13,290 bases of DNA from Methylococcaceae bacterium (lineage in GTDB: Bacteria; Pseudomonadota; Gammaproteobacteria; Methylococcales; Methylomonadaceae): contig WTBX01000058.1 of NCBI GenBank assembly GCA_013138855.1, positions 1 through 13,290 on the forward strand. Direction: 5' to 3'. The notes under the pieces were generated by a model, which was not told where the DNA came from, made no database searches, and saw only the letters and a list, made by a program, of their open reading frames with translations. Positions 1-7,039 of this stretch are shown here, piece after piece. Position 1 is the first letter of the stretch. Each line of letters begins with the position of its first letter. Made by a program: the position numbers and the translations under genes.

Positions 1-817
1 CTAGGTCAGGTGGCTCTACCGCGACAGGTAAGCCCCAGCCGAAGCGTGACTTTAATCTATCTTCTAGCCCTGCTATTTCTTTAGGGTATTTATCGCAGGT
101 CAAAACTATCTGATGTTTTTTATCCAATAAACTATTGAAGGTATGAAAAAACTCTTCTTGCGAGCGTTCTTTACCTGCTAAAAATTGAATATCATCGACT
201 AGTAGTACATCAATGCTGCGGTAATATTCTTTAAATTTAGCGATGGTATTTTGCTGCAAGGCTTTAACCATATCTTGCGCAAATTTTTCAGAATGTAGAT
301 AAACCACATTATAGTGCGGTTTTTTTTCTAACAGCGCGTTCCCAATGGCGTGCATCAAATGAGTCTTGCCTAAGCCTGAATGTCCATAAATAAATAAGGG
401 GTTATAGGCTTTACCCATATTTTCAGAGACTTGAAAAGCGGCAGCTTTTGCCAGTTGATTTGACTGCCCTTCGATAAAGCGGTCAAAGGTGAAGGCTTTA
501 TTTAAAAAGCTGGGAAATTTTTTTTGCGCAACGACGGCGGCTTTTTTAACTTTTTTAACCGGTGCGTTTGTTTGCGAAGATTTAGAACCAATTTCAAGAT
601 GCAGGCTTAATGTGCCGTTGGAAAACTCATAAATCGCATCTTCAAACTTATTAAAATAGTGTTGTTTTACCCAGTCGAGTACAAAACGGTTAGGCGCGAG
701 CAAGCGTATTTGCTCGTCATTTTCTTCCGCCTGCAAGGGTCTAACCCACGTACTAAAGTCGGAGGAGGGGATTTCATTTTCAAGTCTGGAAAGACAGTTA
801 TTCCAAGTCGAACTCAT
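1..817 (-). CDS. dnaA: Chromosomal replication initiator DnaA (3'-truncated by window edge)
   Basis: DnaA is the AAA+ initiator that binds and melts oriC. The reading frame from ATG at 817 stays open for 272 codons to the left edge, so the C-terminal part of the AAA+ domain and the DNA-binding domain IV lie outside. Domain I (residues 1-75) begins [17 protein letters not shown] and has the usual WVRPLQ motif. A short lysine-rich linker (about 78-105) follows, then the AAA+ core starting at [15 protein letters not shown]. Walker A is [10 protein letters not shown] (145-154), Walker B is VLLVDDIQF (204-212), and the [10 protein letters not shown] stretch carrying the arginine finger lies near 254-263. 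The GHS triplet at the front of the P-loop is a mild variation on the common GGxGLGKT. The start is supported by alignment with the usual DnaA N-terminus, although no clear Shine-Dalgarno precedes it. It is transcribed divergently from rpmH. Confidence 0.97.
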   Translation of the reverse strand, partial: MSSTWNNCLSRLENEIPSSDFSTWVRPLQAEENDEQIRLLAPNRFVLDWVKQHYFNKFEDAIYEFSNGTLSLHLEIGSKSSQTNAPVKKVKKAAVVAQKKFPSFLNKAFTFDRFIEGQSNQLAKAAAFQVSENMGKAYNPLFIYGHSGLGKTHLMHAIGNALLEKKPHYNVVYLHSEKFAQDMVKALQQNTIAKFKEYYRSIDVLLVDDIQFLAGKERSQEEFFHTFNSLLDKKHQIVLTCDKYPKEIAGLEDRLKSRFGWGLPVAVEPPDL

Positions 818-858
818 ATAGTGTACTAAACAGGGGAAAGGCAAAAGGTTAAAGAAGG

Positions 859-891
859 GGCTGCTCTAAAGTGTGATAGAGTCGAGCAGCC
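859..891. repeat. Inverted repeat in the dnaA/rpmH intergenic region
   Basis: GGCTGCTC (859-866) and its exact complement GAGCAGCC (884-891) flank a 17-base loop. A shorter alternative pairing inside it, CTCTA (864-868) with TAGAG (877-881), overlaps the left arm. It lies in the dnaA leader on the minus strand. There is no T-run on either side, so it is not a good intrinsic terminator. It could be an mRNA leader structure or an operator for dnaA; the function is unknown. Confidence 0.45.
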
Positions 892-945
892 TTGCTATTT
901 TAATCGTTACTGTTACTAATTAAAAGCGTTGTTTAATCAATAACA

Positions 946-975
946 TTGACAGATAGACAGGCTTTATCTTATCAT
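946..975 (+). promoter_or_regulatory. Sigma-70-type promoter for rpmH operon
   Basis: A perfect -35 TTGACA (946-951) is followed after 18 bases by TATCAT (970-975), a 5/6 match to TATAAT. Transcription would start near 982, giving a leader of about 48 bases before the rpmH ATG. A Shine-Dalgarno-like TTTGAGG (1013-1019) lies 10 bases upstream of that ATG. The 212-base dnaA/rpmH gap contains no exact TTATNCACA DnaA box on either strand. Confidence 0.6.
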
Positions 976-1029
976 CCCTCGTCTTTTTTATCTGTTTTTT
1001 GTTAAACATCACTTTGAGGTCTTACGACA

Positions 1030-1164
1030 ATGAAAAGAACATACCAACCCAGTAAAATCAAACGCGCTAGAACTCACGGATTTCGTGCAAGAATGGCAAC
1101 TAAAGGCGGACGCAATGTCCTTAAAGCGCGTAGAGCTAAAGGTCGCGCTAAACTAGCTTTATAA
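1030..1164 (+). CDS. rpmH: 50S ribosomal protein L34
   Basis: This is the small basic protein L34 of the large ribosomal subunit. The 44-residue product begins [18 protein letters not shown] and ends GRAKLAL. The length and the TYQPS(K/N)xKRxRxHGFRARM signature, followed by a G-R-x-V-L-x-x-R-R-x-K-G-R region, are diagnostic of bacterial L34. The start has a good ribosome-binding site (TTTGAGG) and sits downstream of a clear promoter. It is the first gene of the rpmH-rnpA-yidD-yidC string, and only 4 bases separate its stop codon from the rnpA start, consistent with translational coupling. It is too short to appear in most ORF scans but is unambiguous. Confidence 0.98.
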   Translation: MKRTYQPSKIKRARTHGFRARMATKGGRNVLKARRAKGRAKLAL

Positions 1165-1168
1165 TTAA

Positions 1169-1534
1169 TTGAGTAAAGAAACATTCAGCTTTCCTGACTC
1201 GTTACGCTTAAAGACCCCTACCGACTTTCAGCAAGTTTTTGCTCGCCCCGTAAAATCTACCGATAGGTATTTTACCTTATTAGCGATTAAAAATGAGCTT
1301 GAACATCCTCGGTTGGGGCTTGCGATAGCTAAAAAAAATATTAAACGTGCTGTCGATAGAAATAAAGTTAAACGTGTCAGTCGAGAAAGTTTTAGATTAC
1401 AACAGCATAACTTAATAACATTGGATATTGTCGTTTTAGCGCGTAGAGATGCAGCAAATGCCTCTACGGCCGTCTTGGCAAAATCACTCGCAAAGCATTG
1501 GCTTAAATTGGAAAAACAATGCGCTTCCTCTTAA
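1169..1534 (+). CDS. rnpA: Ribonuclease P protein component (TTG start)
   Basis: This is the protein subunit of RNase P, which helps the M1 RNA cleave 5' leaders from pre-tRNAs. The product of 121 residues is the normal family length. It contains the N-terminal [11 protein letters not shown] region, the [17 protein letters not shown] strand and the basic signature [14 protein letters not shown] (family RNxxKR), followed by DIVVLARR. The only reasonable start is TTG at 1169: a TAA stop lies directly upstream in frame at 1166-1168, and no ATG or GTG occurs before conserved sequence begins. No good Shine-Dalgarno is visible, so initiation probably relies on ribosomes finishing rpmH 4 bases upstream. 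The 3' end overlaps yidD by 16 bases. Confidence 0.95.
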   Translation: MSKETFSFPDSLRLKTPTDFQQVFARPVKSTDRYFTLLAIKNELEHPRLGLAIAKKNIKRAVDRNKVKRVSRESFRLQQHNLITLDIVVLARRDAANASTAVLAKSLAKHWLKLEKQCASS

Positions 1535-1755
1535 TTGGCTTTATAAAATTCTATCAGTTTTTTATTAGCCCTTTACTTGGAAATCACTGTCGATTCCATC
1601 CAAGCTGTTCAAGTTATGCCTTAGAAGCTCTTGAGGTACACGGTGCTTTTAAAGGCTCTTATCTTACTGTCAAACGCTTATTGAAATGCCACCCCTTTCA
1701 TGCTGGGGGGCTAGACCCTGTACCCGACGAAAAACTTGGTAAAAAAAATGGATAA
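1519..1755 (+). CDS. yidD: Membrane protein insertion efficiency factor YidD
   Basis: YidD is a small inner-membrane-associated protein that assists YidC-dependent insertion. The 78-residue product has an amphipathic/hydrophobic N-terminus ([21 protein letters not shown]), then the invariant [16 protein letters not shown] block with its two cysteines, and the C-terminal [12 protein letters not shown] motif. This is a complete family match. It starts inside the end of rnpA (16-base overlap) and its TAA lies 8 bases inside yidC, so rnpA, yidD and yidC are almost certainly translated from one message. This is the standard gammaproteobacterial order. Confidence 0.96.
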   Translation: MRFLLIGFIKFYQFFISPLLGNHCRFHPSCSSYALEALEVHGAFKGSYLTVKRLLKCHPFHAGGLDPVPDEKLGKKNG

Positions 1756-3451
1756 TATGAGATTTGTACTGGTGCTTTCACTGGTAATGATTGGCTACAT
1801 GATGTGGGAATCATGGCAGATAGACTATGTACACCCCAAACTCGACATTAGCACGGTAGAGTTACCTACCGTTAAACAAGGGGACGAGTTACCTCTCAAC
1901 ACAAATTCCTCAACAACCGCTATCAATACTAGCACCGACTCTTCTGTTCCTTTATCTAAAGTTGACTCAGGTAAATTTATCAAAGTGACTACCGATGTCT
2001 TTGCTTTAGAAATTGACATACAAGGCGGTACTATACGTAATCTTGATTTAGTTCAATATCCAGAAGAAAAAGAAAACACGGTTGTTACCAAGCTTTTAAA
2101 CATGATTGGCATCACCCCTGATGAAACCAATCTTACTCCTATTCGCTTATTTAATAGCGATGCAGAAAAGCTCTTTTTAGCGCAGTCAGGTTTAATTGCC
2201 AGCGCAAATTCTGCGGCAGTTCCCGATCACCATCAGTTTTTTAACGCTGAAAAAAATGAATACACCTTAGCGATTGGTGAAGATACTTTAGTTGTCCCTT
2301 TAACATGGGAAAATGCTGACGGCTTAAAAGTTACCAAAACCTTAACCTTTAACCGTAATAGTTATAATATTCATCTTGACCAAAAAATCGTCAATAGCAG
2401 TGATGCGACATGGGTAGGTAGACAATACAGTCAACTACAAAGACGACCTTTTGCAGATCCTAAGAAAAACACCTTCATCAGAACTTATTCTGGCGGTGTG
2501 TTTTACACAGAGGAAGACAAATACCAAAAAGTCGATTTTGAAGACATGGCGGAAGACAACCTGAAAGTTGCCACTATTGGCGGCTGGAGCGGTATGATTC
2601 AGCATTACTTCGGCGCGATGTTAATCCCACCCGCAGGTCAAGAAAATAATTTTTACACCAAAGAATTAAAAGACTGGCGTTATGTCATCGGCTCTTATTC
2701 ACCTGAAGTCACGGTTGCACCGCAGACAGAAATTGTATTAAGTTCACAATTATTTGTAGGACCTAAAATTCAGCCATTAATGGAAGAAATTTCACCGGGT
2801 TTAGAATTAACCGTTGATTACGGCTGGCTAACTTTCGTCGGTAAATATATTTACGCAGGACTTAACTGGTTTCATGGTCATGTCGCAAACTGGGGAATCT
2901 CGATTTTATGTGTAACTTTTTGCATTAAATTATTATTCTTCCCCTTATCACAAGCGAGTTACCGCTCAATGGCACGGATGCGTAAAATCCAGCCAAAATT
3001 AAAAGAACTAAAAGATCAATGTGCAGACGACAAACAGCGTTTCAATACAGAAATGATGTCGATGTACAAAAAGGAAAAGGTCAACCCCTTAGGTGGTTGT
3101 TTACCGATTATGGTACAGATTCCTGTTTTCATCGCCTTATATTGGGTATTGATTGAAACGGTCGAATTACGTCAAACGCCTTTTCTAGGCTGGATAGAAG
3201 ATTTATCAGCGCAAGATCCTTTCTTCGTCTTGCCTGTGTTATACGGTATTACTATGAAGATTCAACAAAGCTTGAATCCTCCACCGATAGATCCTGTGCA
3301 AGCTAGAGTCATGCAAATGTTCCCTATCATGTTCACCGTATTCTTCCTATTCTTCCCATCAGGATTAGTTTTATACTGGATTTGTAACAACACCTTATCT
3401 ATTATTCAGCAATGGTATATCACCAAGAGGATTACCGCTCAAGTAGATTAG
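1748..3451 (+). CDS. yidC: Membrane protein insertase YidC
   Basis: YidC is the inner-membrane insertase/chaperone that works alone or with SecYEG. The start at ATG 1748 ([21 protein letters not shown]) matches the family's MDxxR beginning; an in-frame TTG at 1736 would add only four residues. The product is 567 residues: TM1 (about 4-20), a low-complexity Thr/Ser-rich linker (about 45-70), the large periplasmic P1 domain (about 70-340), then the conserved insertase core with TM segments beginning about 355. Visible core motifs are [21 protein letters not shown] with the groove arginine at about residue 406, [22 protein letters not shown], and [20 protein letters not shown] near the C-terminus. 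The short basic tail ([10 protein letters not shown]) is typical of Gram-negatives. A strong hairpin follows 28 bases after the stop. Confidence 0.97.
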   Translation: MDNMRFVLVLSLVMIGYMMWESWQIDYVHPKLDISTVELPTVKQGDELPLNTNSSTTAINTSTDSSVPLSKVDSGKFIKVTTDVFALEIDIQGGTIRNLDLVQYPEEKENTVVTKLLNMIGITPDETNLTPIRLFNSDAEKLFLAQSGLIASANSAAVPDHHQFFNAEKNEYTLAIGEDTLVVPLTWENADGLKVTKTLTFNRNSYNIHLDQKIVNSSDATWVGRQYSQLQRRPFADPKKNTFIRTYSGGVFYTEEDKYQKVDFEDMAEDNLKVATIGGWSGMIQHYFGAMLIPPAGQENNFYTKELKDWRYVIGSYSPEVTVAPQTEIVLSSQLFVGPKIQPLMEEISPGLELTVDYGWLTFVGKYIYAGLNWFHGHVANWGISILCVTFCIKLLFFPLSQASYRSMARMRKIQPKLKELKDQCADDKQRFNTEMMSMYKKEKVNPLGGCLPIMVQIPVFIALYWVLIETVELRQTPFLGWIEDLSAQDPFFVLPVLYGITMKIQQSLNPPPIDPVQARVMQMFPIMFTVFFLFFPSGLVLYWICNNTLSIIQQWYITKRITAQVD

Positions 3452-3479
3452 TTTATTTGCTGTTACTTTAGATGCTTGA

Positions 3480-3516
3480 AAAAATGCCAAATACTTAAAA
3501 AGTGTTTGGCATTTTT
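3480..3516 (+). terminator. Intrinsic terminator after yidC
   Basis: The stem arms are AAAAATGCCAAATACT (3480-3495) and AGTGTTTGGCATTTTT (3501-3516), pairing over 16 positions with a single G-T wobble. The loop is the five bases TAAAA. The T-run is built into the right arm, so the structure can act in both directions. It would end the rpmH-yidC transcript and insulate it from the ATPase gene starting 18 bases later. That leaves the ATPase, TOPRIM and mnmE genes dependent on read-through or a promoter that I cannot identify. Confidence 0.8.
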
Positions 3517-3534
3517 GATTTAATGGGTCATGAA

Positions 3535-4590
3535 ATGTCACATATAAAAAAATTAGAAATTAATAATTTTCGCTGTTTTGAAAAATTTGAAATTGGTGAT
3601 TTTAAAGCAATCAATTTATTTGTAGGTAAAAGTAATAGTGGAAAATCATGTTTATTAGAAAGTTTATTTAGTGCTGGAGATGCTAACCCTTTAATACCAG
3701 CCATTCTTAATAATGTTCGAGGTTTAGAACATTCTTCTGATAATTTAAAATATATTTTTCATAAATTTAATTTAGATAAATCACCTTCCTTTAAATTTCA
3801 ATTTAATGATAAAAGCAATAATGAACTCAAAATTTCACCAAAATATACAACGGCAATTGCAAATGAAAACACTATAACAAGTATTTCAAGTGCTACCTCT
3901 AAAAATATAATAGGCATTGATTTAACACTAAAAGTAACCTCCCCCTTATCTTCTGCTAAAACCTATGAAGCAAGCTATATTTTTGACAAGGTAGAGCAAA
4001 AAACTTTTCTATCGTCTTATCAAAGTAAAATAAATACTTATTTTATTCCTACAAACTCCATAGATAAATCTACCTTATCTAGCTATTCCAAATTAATAAA
4101 AAAAAGAAAAGAGGGTATTGTCTTAGAACTATTACAAAAAATAGAACCCAAAATACTAGAAATACATGCTTTACCTGATGGATTGTTTTTTAGATATGAT
4201 GCCATAAATGAATTAGTTCCCATACAGATTTTAGGTAATGGAATACAACGAGTAGTTAATATCATTACTCAAATTGCAAATGAAACAAATGATATAGTAT
4301 TAATTGATGAGATAGAAACAGGCTTACATTTTTCAGCACATACAGCGTTATGGAAAGGCATCTTCTCTCTTTGTAAAAAATTAAATACCCAGCTTTTTAT
4401 TACTACGCATAGTATTGAAACGCTGAAATCTCTTAAAGAAGTGCTAGAGTTAAATGAATATCAAGAAATGCAAGATAACATCGCGGTATTTAATTTAGTT
4501 GACACCCAAAAACAAGGGTTAAAATCTTATTGTTATTCTTTTGATGGCATTAAAGAAGCCATTGAATTAAATCAAGAAATGCGATACTAA
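3535..4590 (+). CDS. OLD/AAA-type ATPase, putative defence module sensor (split OLD or PARIS-like)
   Basis: This is an SMC/ABC-like AAA ATPase of the AAA_15/AAA_21 kind found in overcoming-lysogenization-defect (OLD) proteins. Counting from ATG 3535 (MSHIKKLEINNFRCFEKF), 351 residues are visible. Walker A is GKSNSGKS (31-38). The ABC-signature-like LGNGIQRVV is at 233-241. Walker B is DIVLIDEIETGLH (253-265), and the switch histidine is in FITTHSIE (288-295). The region between about 50 and 230 is poorly conserved and probably sensory or structural. Upstream in-frame GTG 3502 lies within the terminator stem and ATG 3523 is possible; I prefer 3535 because family members begin with the I-x-x-L-x-I-x-N-F-R-C-F strand. 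The gene is conspicuously AT-rich (3541-3600 has 11 G/C of 60) beside mnmE. The TOPRIM gene follows after 4 bases. There is no fused nuclease domain. Confidence 0.85.
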   Translation: MSHIKKLEINNFRCFEKFEIGDFKAINLFVGKSNSGKSCLLESLFSAGDANPLIPAILNNVRGLEHSSDNLKYIFHKFNLDKSPSFKFQFNDKSNNELKISPKYTTAIANENTITSISSATSKNIIGIDLTLKVTSPLSSAKTYEASYIFDKVEQKTFLSSYQSKINTYFIPTNSIDKSTLSSYSKLIKKRKEGIVLELLQKIEPKILEIHALPDGLFFRYDAINELVPIQILGNGIQRVVNIITQIANETNDIVLIDEIETGLHFSAHTALWKGIFSLCKKLNTQLFITTHSIETLKSLKEVLELNEYQEMQDNIAVFNLVDTQKQGLKSYCYSFDGIKEAIELNQEMRY

Positions 4591-4594
4591 TTAG

Positions 4595-5212
4595 ATGAAA
4601 ATTAAAATATTTGTTGAAGGCATTGCAGACCAAAAGTTTATAGCGGACTATATTGAATATATTTTTAATATAAAACTAAAAATAGATACAGATATTATTC
4701 AAACAAAAGGTTGGACAACTATTGCAAGTGATAGTGGCAGAAACTTTAGACTTGAGATGGAAAGAAATACCAATGATGGTGGTATAAACTTAGTTATTTT
4801 TGATAGTGATTTAGATTTTAAAAAACGACAAATAGAAATAAATGAATTTAAAGTGAAATATAAGCTTGAATTTGAATTATTTTTATTTCCTAAAAATAAT
4901 GAACATGAGGCAGGTGAGTTAGAAGACTTGCTGGAAAAAATCATTAACCCCAATAATCAAGCAATCCTAGATTGCTGGAAACGATACGAACAATGTTTAT
5001 TAGGAATCGATGATAATAGGGATGATACATTGACGATTCCCGCTAAAAAATCAAGAATCTATGCTTACCTTGAAACCCTCGTTGGAAATTCACGCAGCGA
5101 AAAAGATAAAATTAAAGATAAAAATAGAAATTTTCAAAATACCTCTCATTGGAATTTAAATAGTGAGGCATTACAGCCTTTAAAAAACTTTTTAGCAGGT
5201 TATTTGACATGA
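4595..5212 (+). CDS. Stand-alone TOPRIM-fold protein (DUF3226-like), putative nuclease effector
   Basis: This 205-residue soluble protein has the order of TOPRIM motifs. The glutamate strand is KIKIFVEGIADQKFI (E8). The DxD strand is LVIFDSDLD (D70, D72). The downstream acidic motif is FPKNNEHEAGELEDLLEKI (about 98-116), typical of OLD-type and DUF3226 TOPRIM proteins. The C-terminus has SHWNLNSEALQPLKNFL (184-200). TOPRIM folds of this kind use Mg2+ to cleave nucleic acid; nuclease activity here is inferred. It follows the ATPase by 4 bases, so the two form a sensor/effector pair resembling PARIS AriA/AriB or a divided GajA. Its TGA stop overlaps the mnmE ATG (ATGA, 5209-5212). It shares the low GC of its partner. 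It could alternatively be a RloB-like partner of an AAA_21 ATPase, but the EG-x-x-D motif fits DUF3226 better. Confidence 0.75.
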   Translation: MKIKIFVEGIADQKFIADYIEYIFNIKLKIDTDIIQTKGWTTIASDSGRNFRLEMERNTNDGGINLVIFDSDLDFKKRQIEINEFKVKYKLEFELFLFPKNNEHEAGELEDLLEKIINPNNQAILDCWKRYEQCLLGIDDNRDDTLTIPAKKSRIYAYLETLVGNSRSEKDKIKDKNRNFQNTSHWNLNSEALQPLKNFLAGYLT

Positions 5213-6549
5213 CTGACACTATCGCAGCAATCGCCACCGCCTCAGGTAATGGCGGTGTAGGTATCATTCGCTTATCTGGCGCAGAGGCGAAAGCTATCGC
5301 GTTAGAACTTACTCAACGCCAAGACCTAAAACCCCGTTACGCCCACTTCACACCTTTTTACGAAGAAGACCAGCACGTACTCGACTCAGGCATTTGTTTA
5401 TATTTTCCCAACCCAGCCTCTTATACAGGCGAAGATATAGTTGAAATCCAAGCTCACGGCGGCGCAGTGGTTTTAGATATGTTATTACGTCGCGTCTTAG
5501 CCTTAGGCGCGAGACTCGCCAACGCGGGTGAATTTACCGAACGCGCCTTTTTAAACGACAAGCTCGACTTAGCCCAAGCCGAAGCCATTGCTGACTTAAT
5601 CGAAAGCAGCACTGAGCAATCGGTACGTTCCGCACAAAAATCCATGCAAGGTGTTTTTTCCGAGCAAATTAATGGCTTAGTCGATGAATTAACCAAGCTA
5701 AGAATGTATGTAGAAGCGGCGATTGATTTTGTAGATGAAGAAATCGACTTTTTAAGCGATGGTGTCGTCGAAAATAAAATTATCACTCTCGCCGAACAAA
5801 TCGAAACCATTCAAAACACCGCTCAACAAGGTCGATTATTACGCGATGGCATGACTGTCGTATTAGCTGGTAAACCCAATGCAGGAAAATCTAGCCTCTT
5901 AAACGCCTTAGCAGGTCATGAAGCCGCGATAGTCACCGACATAGCAGGCACAACCCGTGATGTGTTAAAAGAGTGCATCCAAATAGATGGAATGCCGTTA
6001 CATATCATCGACACCGCAGGGCTTAGAGACAGCGACAACGTTATCGAAAAAGAAGGCATCCGCCGCGCTCATGTCGAGCTTAAAAAAGCCGATTGCATTT
6101 TATTATTAGTCGATGCGCGAGAAGGCAAGCCCGATCACGAGTTACTGAACTCACTTCCCAGTCGTATTCCCTTGATTACGGTTTATAACAAAATAGATTT
6201 AGTCGATCAAGAAGCGCATAGCAAACAAACCCCCACAGGTTGTGAAATTTATTTATCGTTAAAACCTGAGAATGGTTTAGATTTATTAAAAAAGAAATTG
6301 AAACAAAACATGGGTTACACCGCTGCAAGTGATACCGTTTTCATCGCCCGTCGTCGTCATATTGAAGCCTTAACCCGCGCTCATCAATCAGTAGAAAACG
6401 CTTTAATGCAGTTACAAACCACAGTAGCAGGTGAGTTAATCGCCGAAGATTTACGCCAAGCACAAAATAGTTTATCTGAAATTACGGGTAAGTTTAGTTC
6501 TGATGATTTATTGGGGAAGATTTTTTCCAGCTTTTGTATTGGTAAATAA
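5209..6549 (+). CDS. mnmE: tRNA uridine-5-carboxymethylaminomethyl modification GTPase MnmE
   Basis: With MnmG, MnmE makes the 5-carboxymethylaminomethyl group on wobble uridine 34 of several tRNAs. The 446-residue product has the N-terminal formyl-THF-binding/dimerisation domain (DTIAAIATASGNGGVGIIRLSG; NAGEFTERAFLNDKLDLAQAEA at 105-126), then a helical domain and an inserted G domain. The G1 P-loop is GKPNAGKS (221-228), the K-loop/G2 is DIAGTTRD (244-251), G3 is DTAG (268-271) and G4 is NKID (327-330). It ends with the catalytic FCIGK (C443), so the protein is complete. The ATG is preceded by AGCAGG (5194-5199) and overlaps the TOPRIM stop by 4 bases. Base composition returns to host level (5221-5280 has 33 G/C of 60). 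The usual partner mnmG does not follow; the gene faces the tRNA/csrA block convergently. Confidence 0.97.
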   Translation: MTDTIAAIATASGNGGVGIIRLSGAEAKAIALELTQRQDLKPRYAHFTPFYEEDQHVLDSGICLYFPNPASYTGEDIVEIQAHGGAVVLDMLLRRVLALGARLANAGEFTERAFLNDKLDLAQAEAIADLIESSTEQSVRSAQKSMQGVFSEQINGLVDELTKLRMYVEAAIDFVDEEIDFLSDGVVENKIITLAEQIETIQNTAQQGRLLRDGMTVVLAGKPNAGKSSLLNALAGHEAAIVTDIAGTTRDVLKECIQIDGMPLHIIDTAGLRDSDNVIEKEGIRRAHVELKKADCILLLVDAREGKPDHELLNSLPSRIPLITVYNKIDLVDQEAHSKQTPTGCEIYLSLKPENGLDLLKKKLKQNMGYTAASDTVFIARRRHIEALTRAHQSVENALMQLQTTVAGELIAEDLRQAQNSLSEITGKFSSDDLLGKIFSSFCIGK

Positions 6550-6593
6550 AGTGATAAATTAACATCAAGGGGTCAGGTTGCTTGATTTGGTTC

Positions 6594-6716
6594 ACTCCCA
6601 AACCCTGTTTGGGAATGCCTATTGATTCAAGCTCTGCTGGATGAAAGCGATTAGCCAATATTTGAAAACACCAAGCAGAGCTTGTCGGTATGTGTTCCCA
6701 AACAGAGTTTGGGAAC
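6594..6716. repeat. Nested palindromic intergenic repeat element
   Basis: The outer palindromes are TCCCAAAC...GTTTGGGA (6596-6603/6607-6614) and TTCCCAAAC...GTTTGGGAA (6695-6715), near-complements of each other. Inside them, CAAGCTCTGCTGG (6628-6640) and CCAAGCAGAGCTTG (6671-6684) are inverted copies differing by one missing T. The whole unit can therefore fold into nested hairpins. GGGGTCAGGTTGCTTG (6569-6584) lies just outside. This structure resembles dispersed, non-coding palindromic repeats common in filamentous and methanotrophic gammaproteobacteria and in cyanobacteria. No transposase gene is present. Together with the terminator at 6808 it accounts for the 294-base gap between mnmE and tRNA-Asn; I see no coding gene there. 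Confidence 0.65.
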
Positions 6717-6803
6717 CAGAAAAACCGAAATTAGAAATCAAATGGGGCTGAGTAACTTGGTTTACTCTCCCTCTCTTACAGAGGAAACTCAAATGACAGG
6801 CAT

Positions 6804-6837
6804 AAAAAAAGCCTTGAAACGTACGTTTCAAGGCTTT
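6804..6837 (-). terminator. Intrinsic terminator of the tRNA/csrA unit
   Basis: 6808-6837 is a perfect 30-base palindrome (AAAGCCTTGAAACGT and its complement). On the minus strand it is followed by a seven-T run (6810-6804). It begins 6 bases after the CCA end of tRNA-Asn, the expected place for the end of the tRNA transcript. On the plus strand it could also stop mnmE read-through, but only a TTT follows there. Confidence 0.88.
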
Positions 6838-6843
6838 AATATA

Positions 6844-6919
6844 TGGCTCCTCCGACAGGGTTCGAACCTGTGACCCATTGATTAACAGTCAATTGCTCTA
6901 CCAGCTGAGCTACAGAGGA
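6844..6919 (-). tRNA. tRNA-Asn (GUU)
   Basis: The 76-base tRNA reads from 6919 to 6844 on the minus strand. The acceptor TCCTCTG pairs with CGGAGGA (one T-G wobble). The D arm is GCTCAGCTGGTAGAGC, the anticodon loop is CTGTTAA with GTT, the T arm is ACAGGTTCGAACCTGT, and a genome-encoded GCCA end follows. It is the last member of the Ser-Arg-Asn cluster, 26 bases beyond tRNA-Arg, and is followed directly by a strong terminator. Confidence 0.97.
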
Positions 6920-6945
6920 AAAAAATTTTACAACACATTTCAAAA

Positions 6946-7022
6946 TGGTGCGCCTGGAGAGATTCGAACTCCCGACCGCTCGGTTCGTAGCCGAGTACTC
7001 TATCCAGCTGAGCTACAGGCGC
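6946..7022 (-). tRNA. tRNA-Arg (ACG)
   Basis: The 77-base tRNA reads from 7022 to 6946 on the minus strand. The acceptor GCGCCTG pairs with CAGGCGC. The D arm is GCTCAGCTGGATAGAGT, the anticodon arm is CTCGGCTACGAACCGAG with anticodon ACG (deaminated to ICG in the cell), and the T arm is GGGAGTTCGAATCTCTC, with an encoded ACCA end. It closely resembles the tRNA-Arg genes next to csrA and tRNA-Ser in other gammaproteobacteria. A near-consensus promoter lies immediately upstream. Confidence 0.97.
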
Positions 7023-7039
7023 ATTGCGTTGAGCCGTGC

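Noticed and set aside
120..133. TTATCCAATAAAC as a possible DnaA box
   Set aside because: Only TTATCCA matches before the sequence diverges, it lies within dnaA coding sequence, and there is no cluster.
936..951. AATCAATAACATTGA as an IHF site near rpmH
   Set aside because: The spacing is one base off the WATCAANNNNTTR consensus, and no other nucleoid-protein signature supports it.
3457..3485. TTGCTG...AAAAAT as a promoter for the ATPase gene
   Set aside because: The -10 match is poor and falls inside the terminator stem, so it is not convincing.
5454..5810. 118-codon minus-strand open frame inside mnmE
   Set aside because: It lies entirely antisense to conserved mnmE coding sequence, with Ser/Lys-rich low-complexity content and no family motifs.
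6682..6873. Open frame of 63 codons on the plus strand between mnmE and the tRNAs
   Set aside because: It runs through the palindromic repeat, the terminator palindrome and into tRNA-Asn, and has no recognisable protein features or ribosome-binding site.
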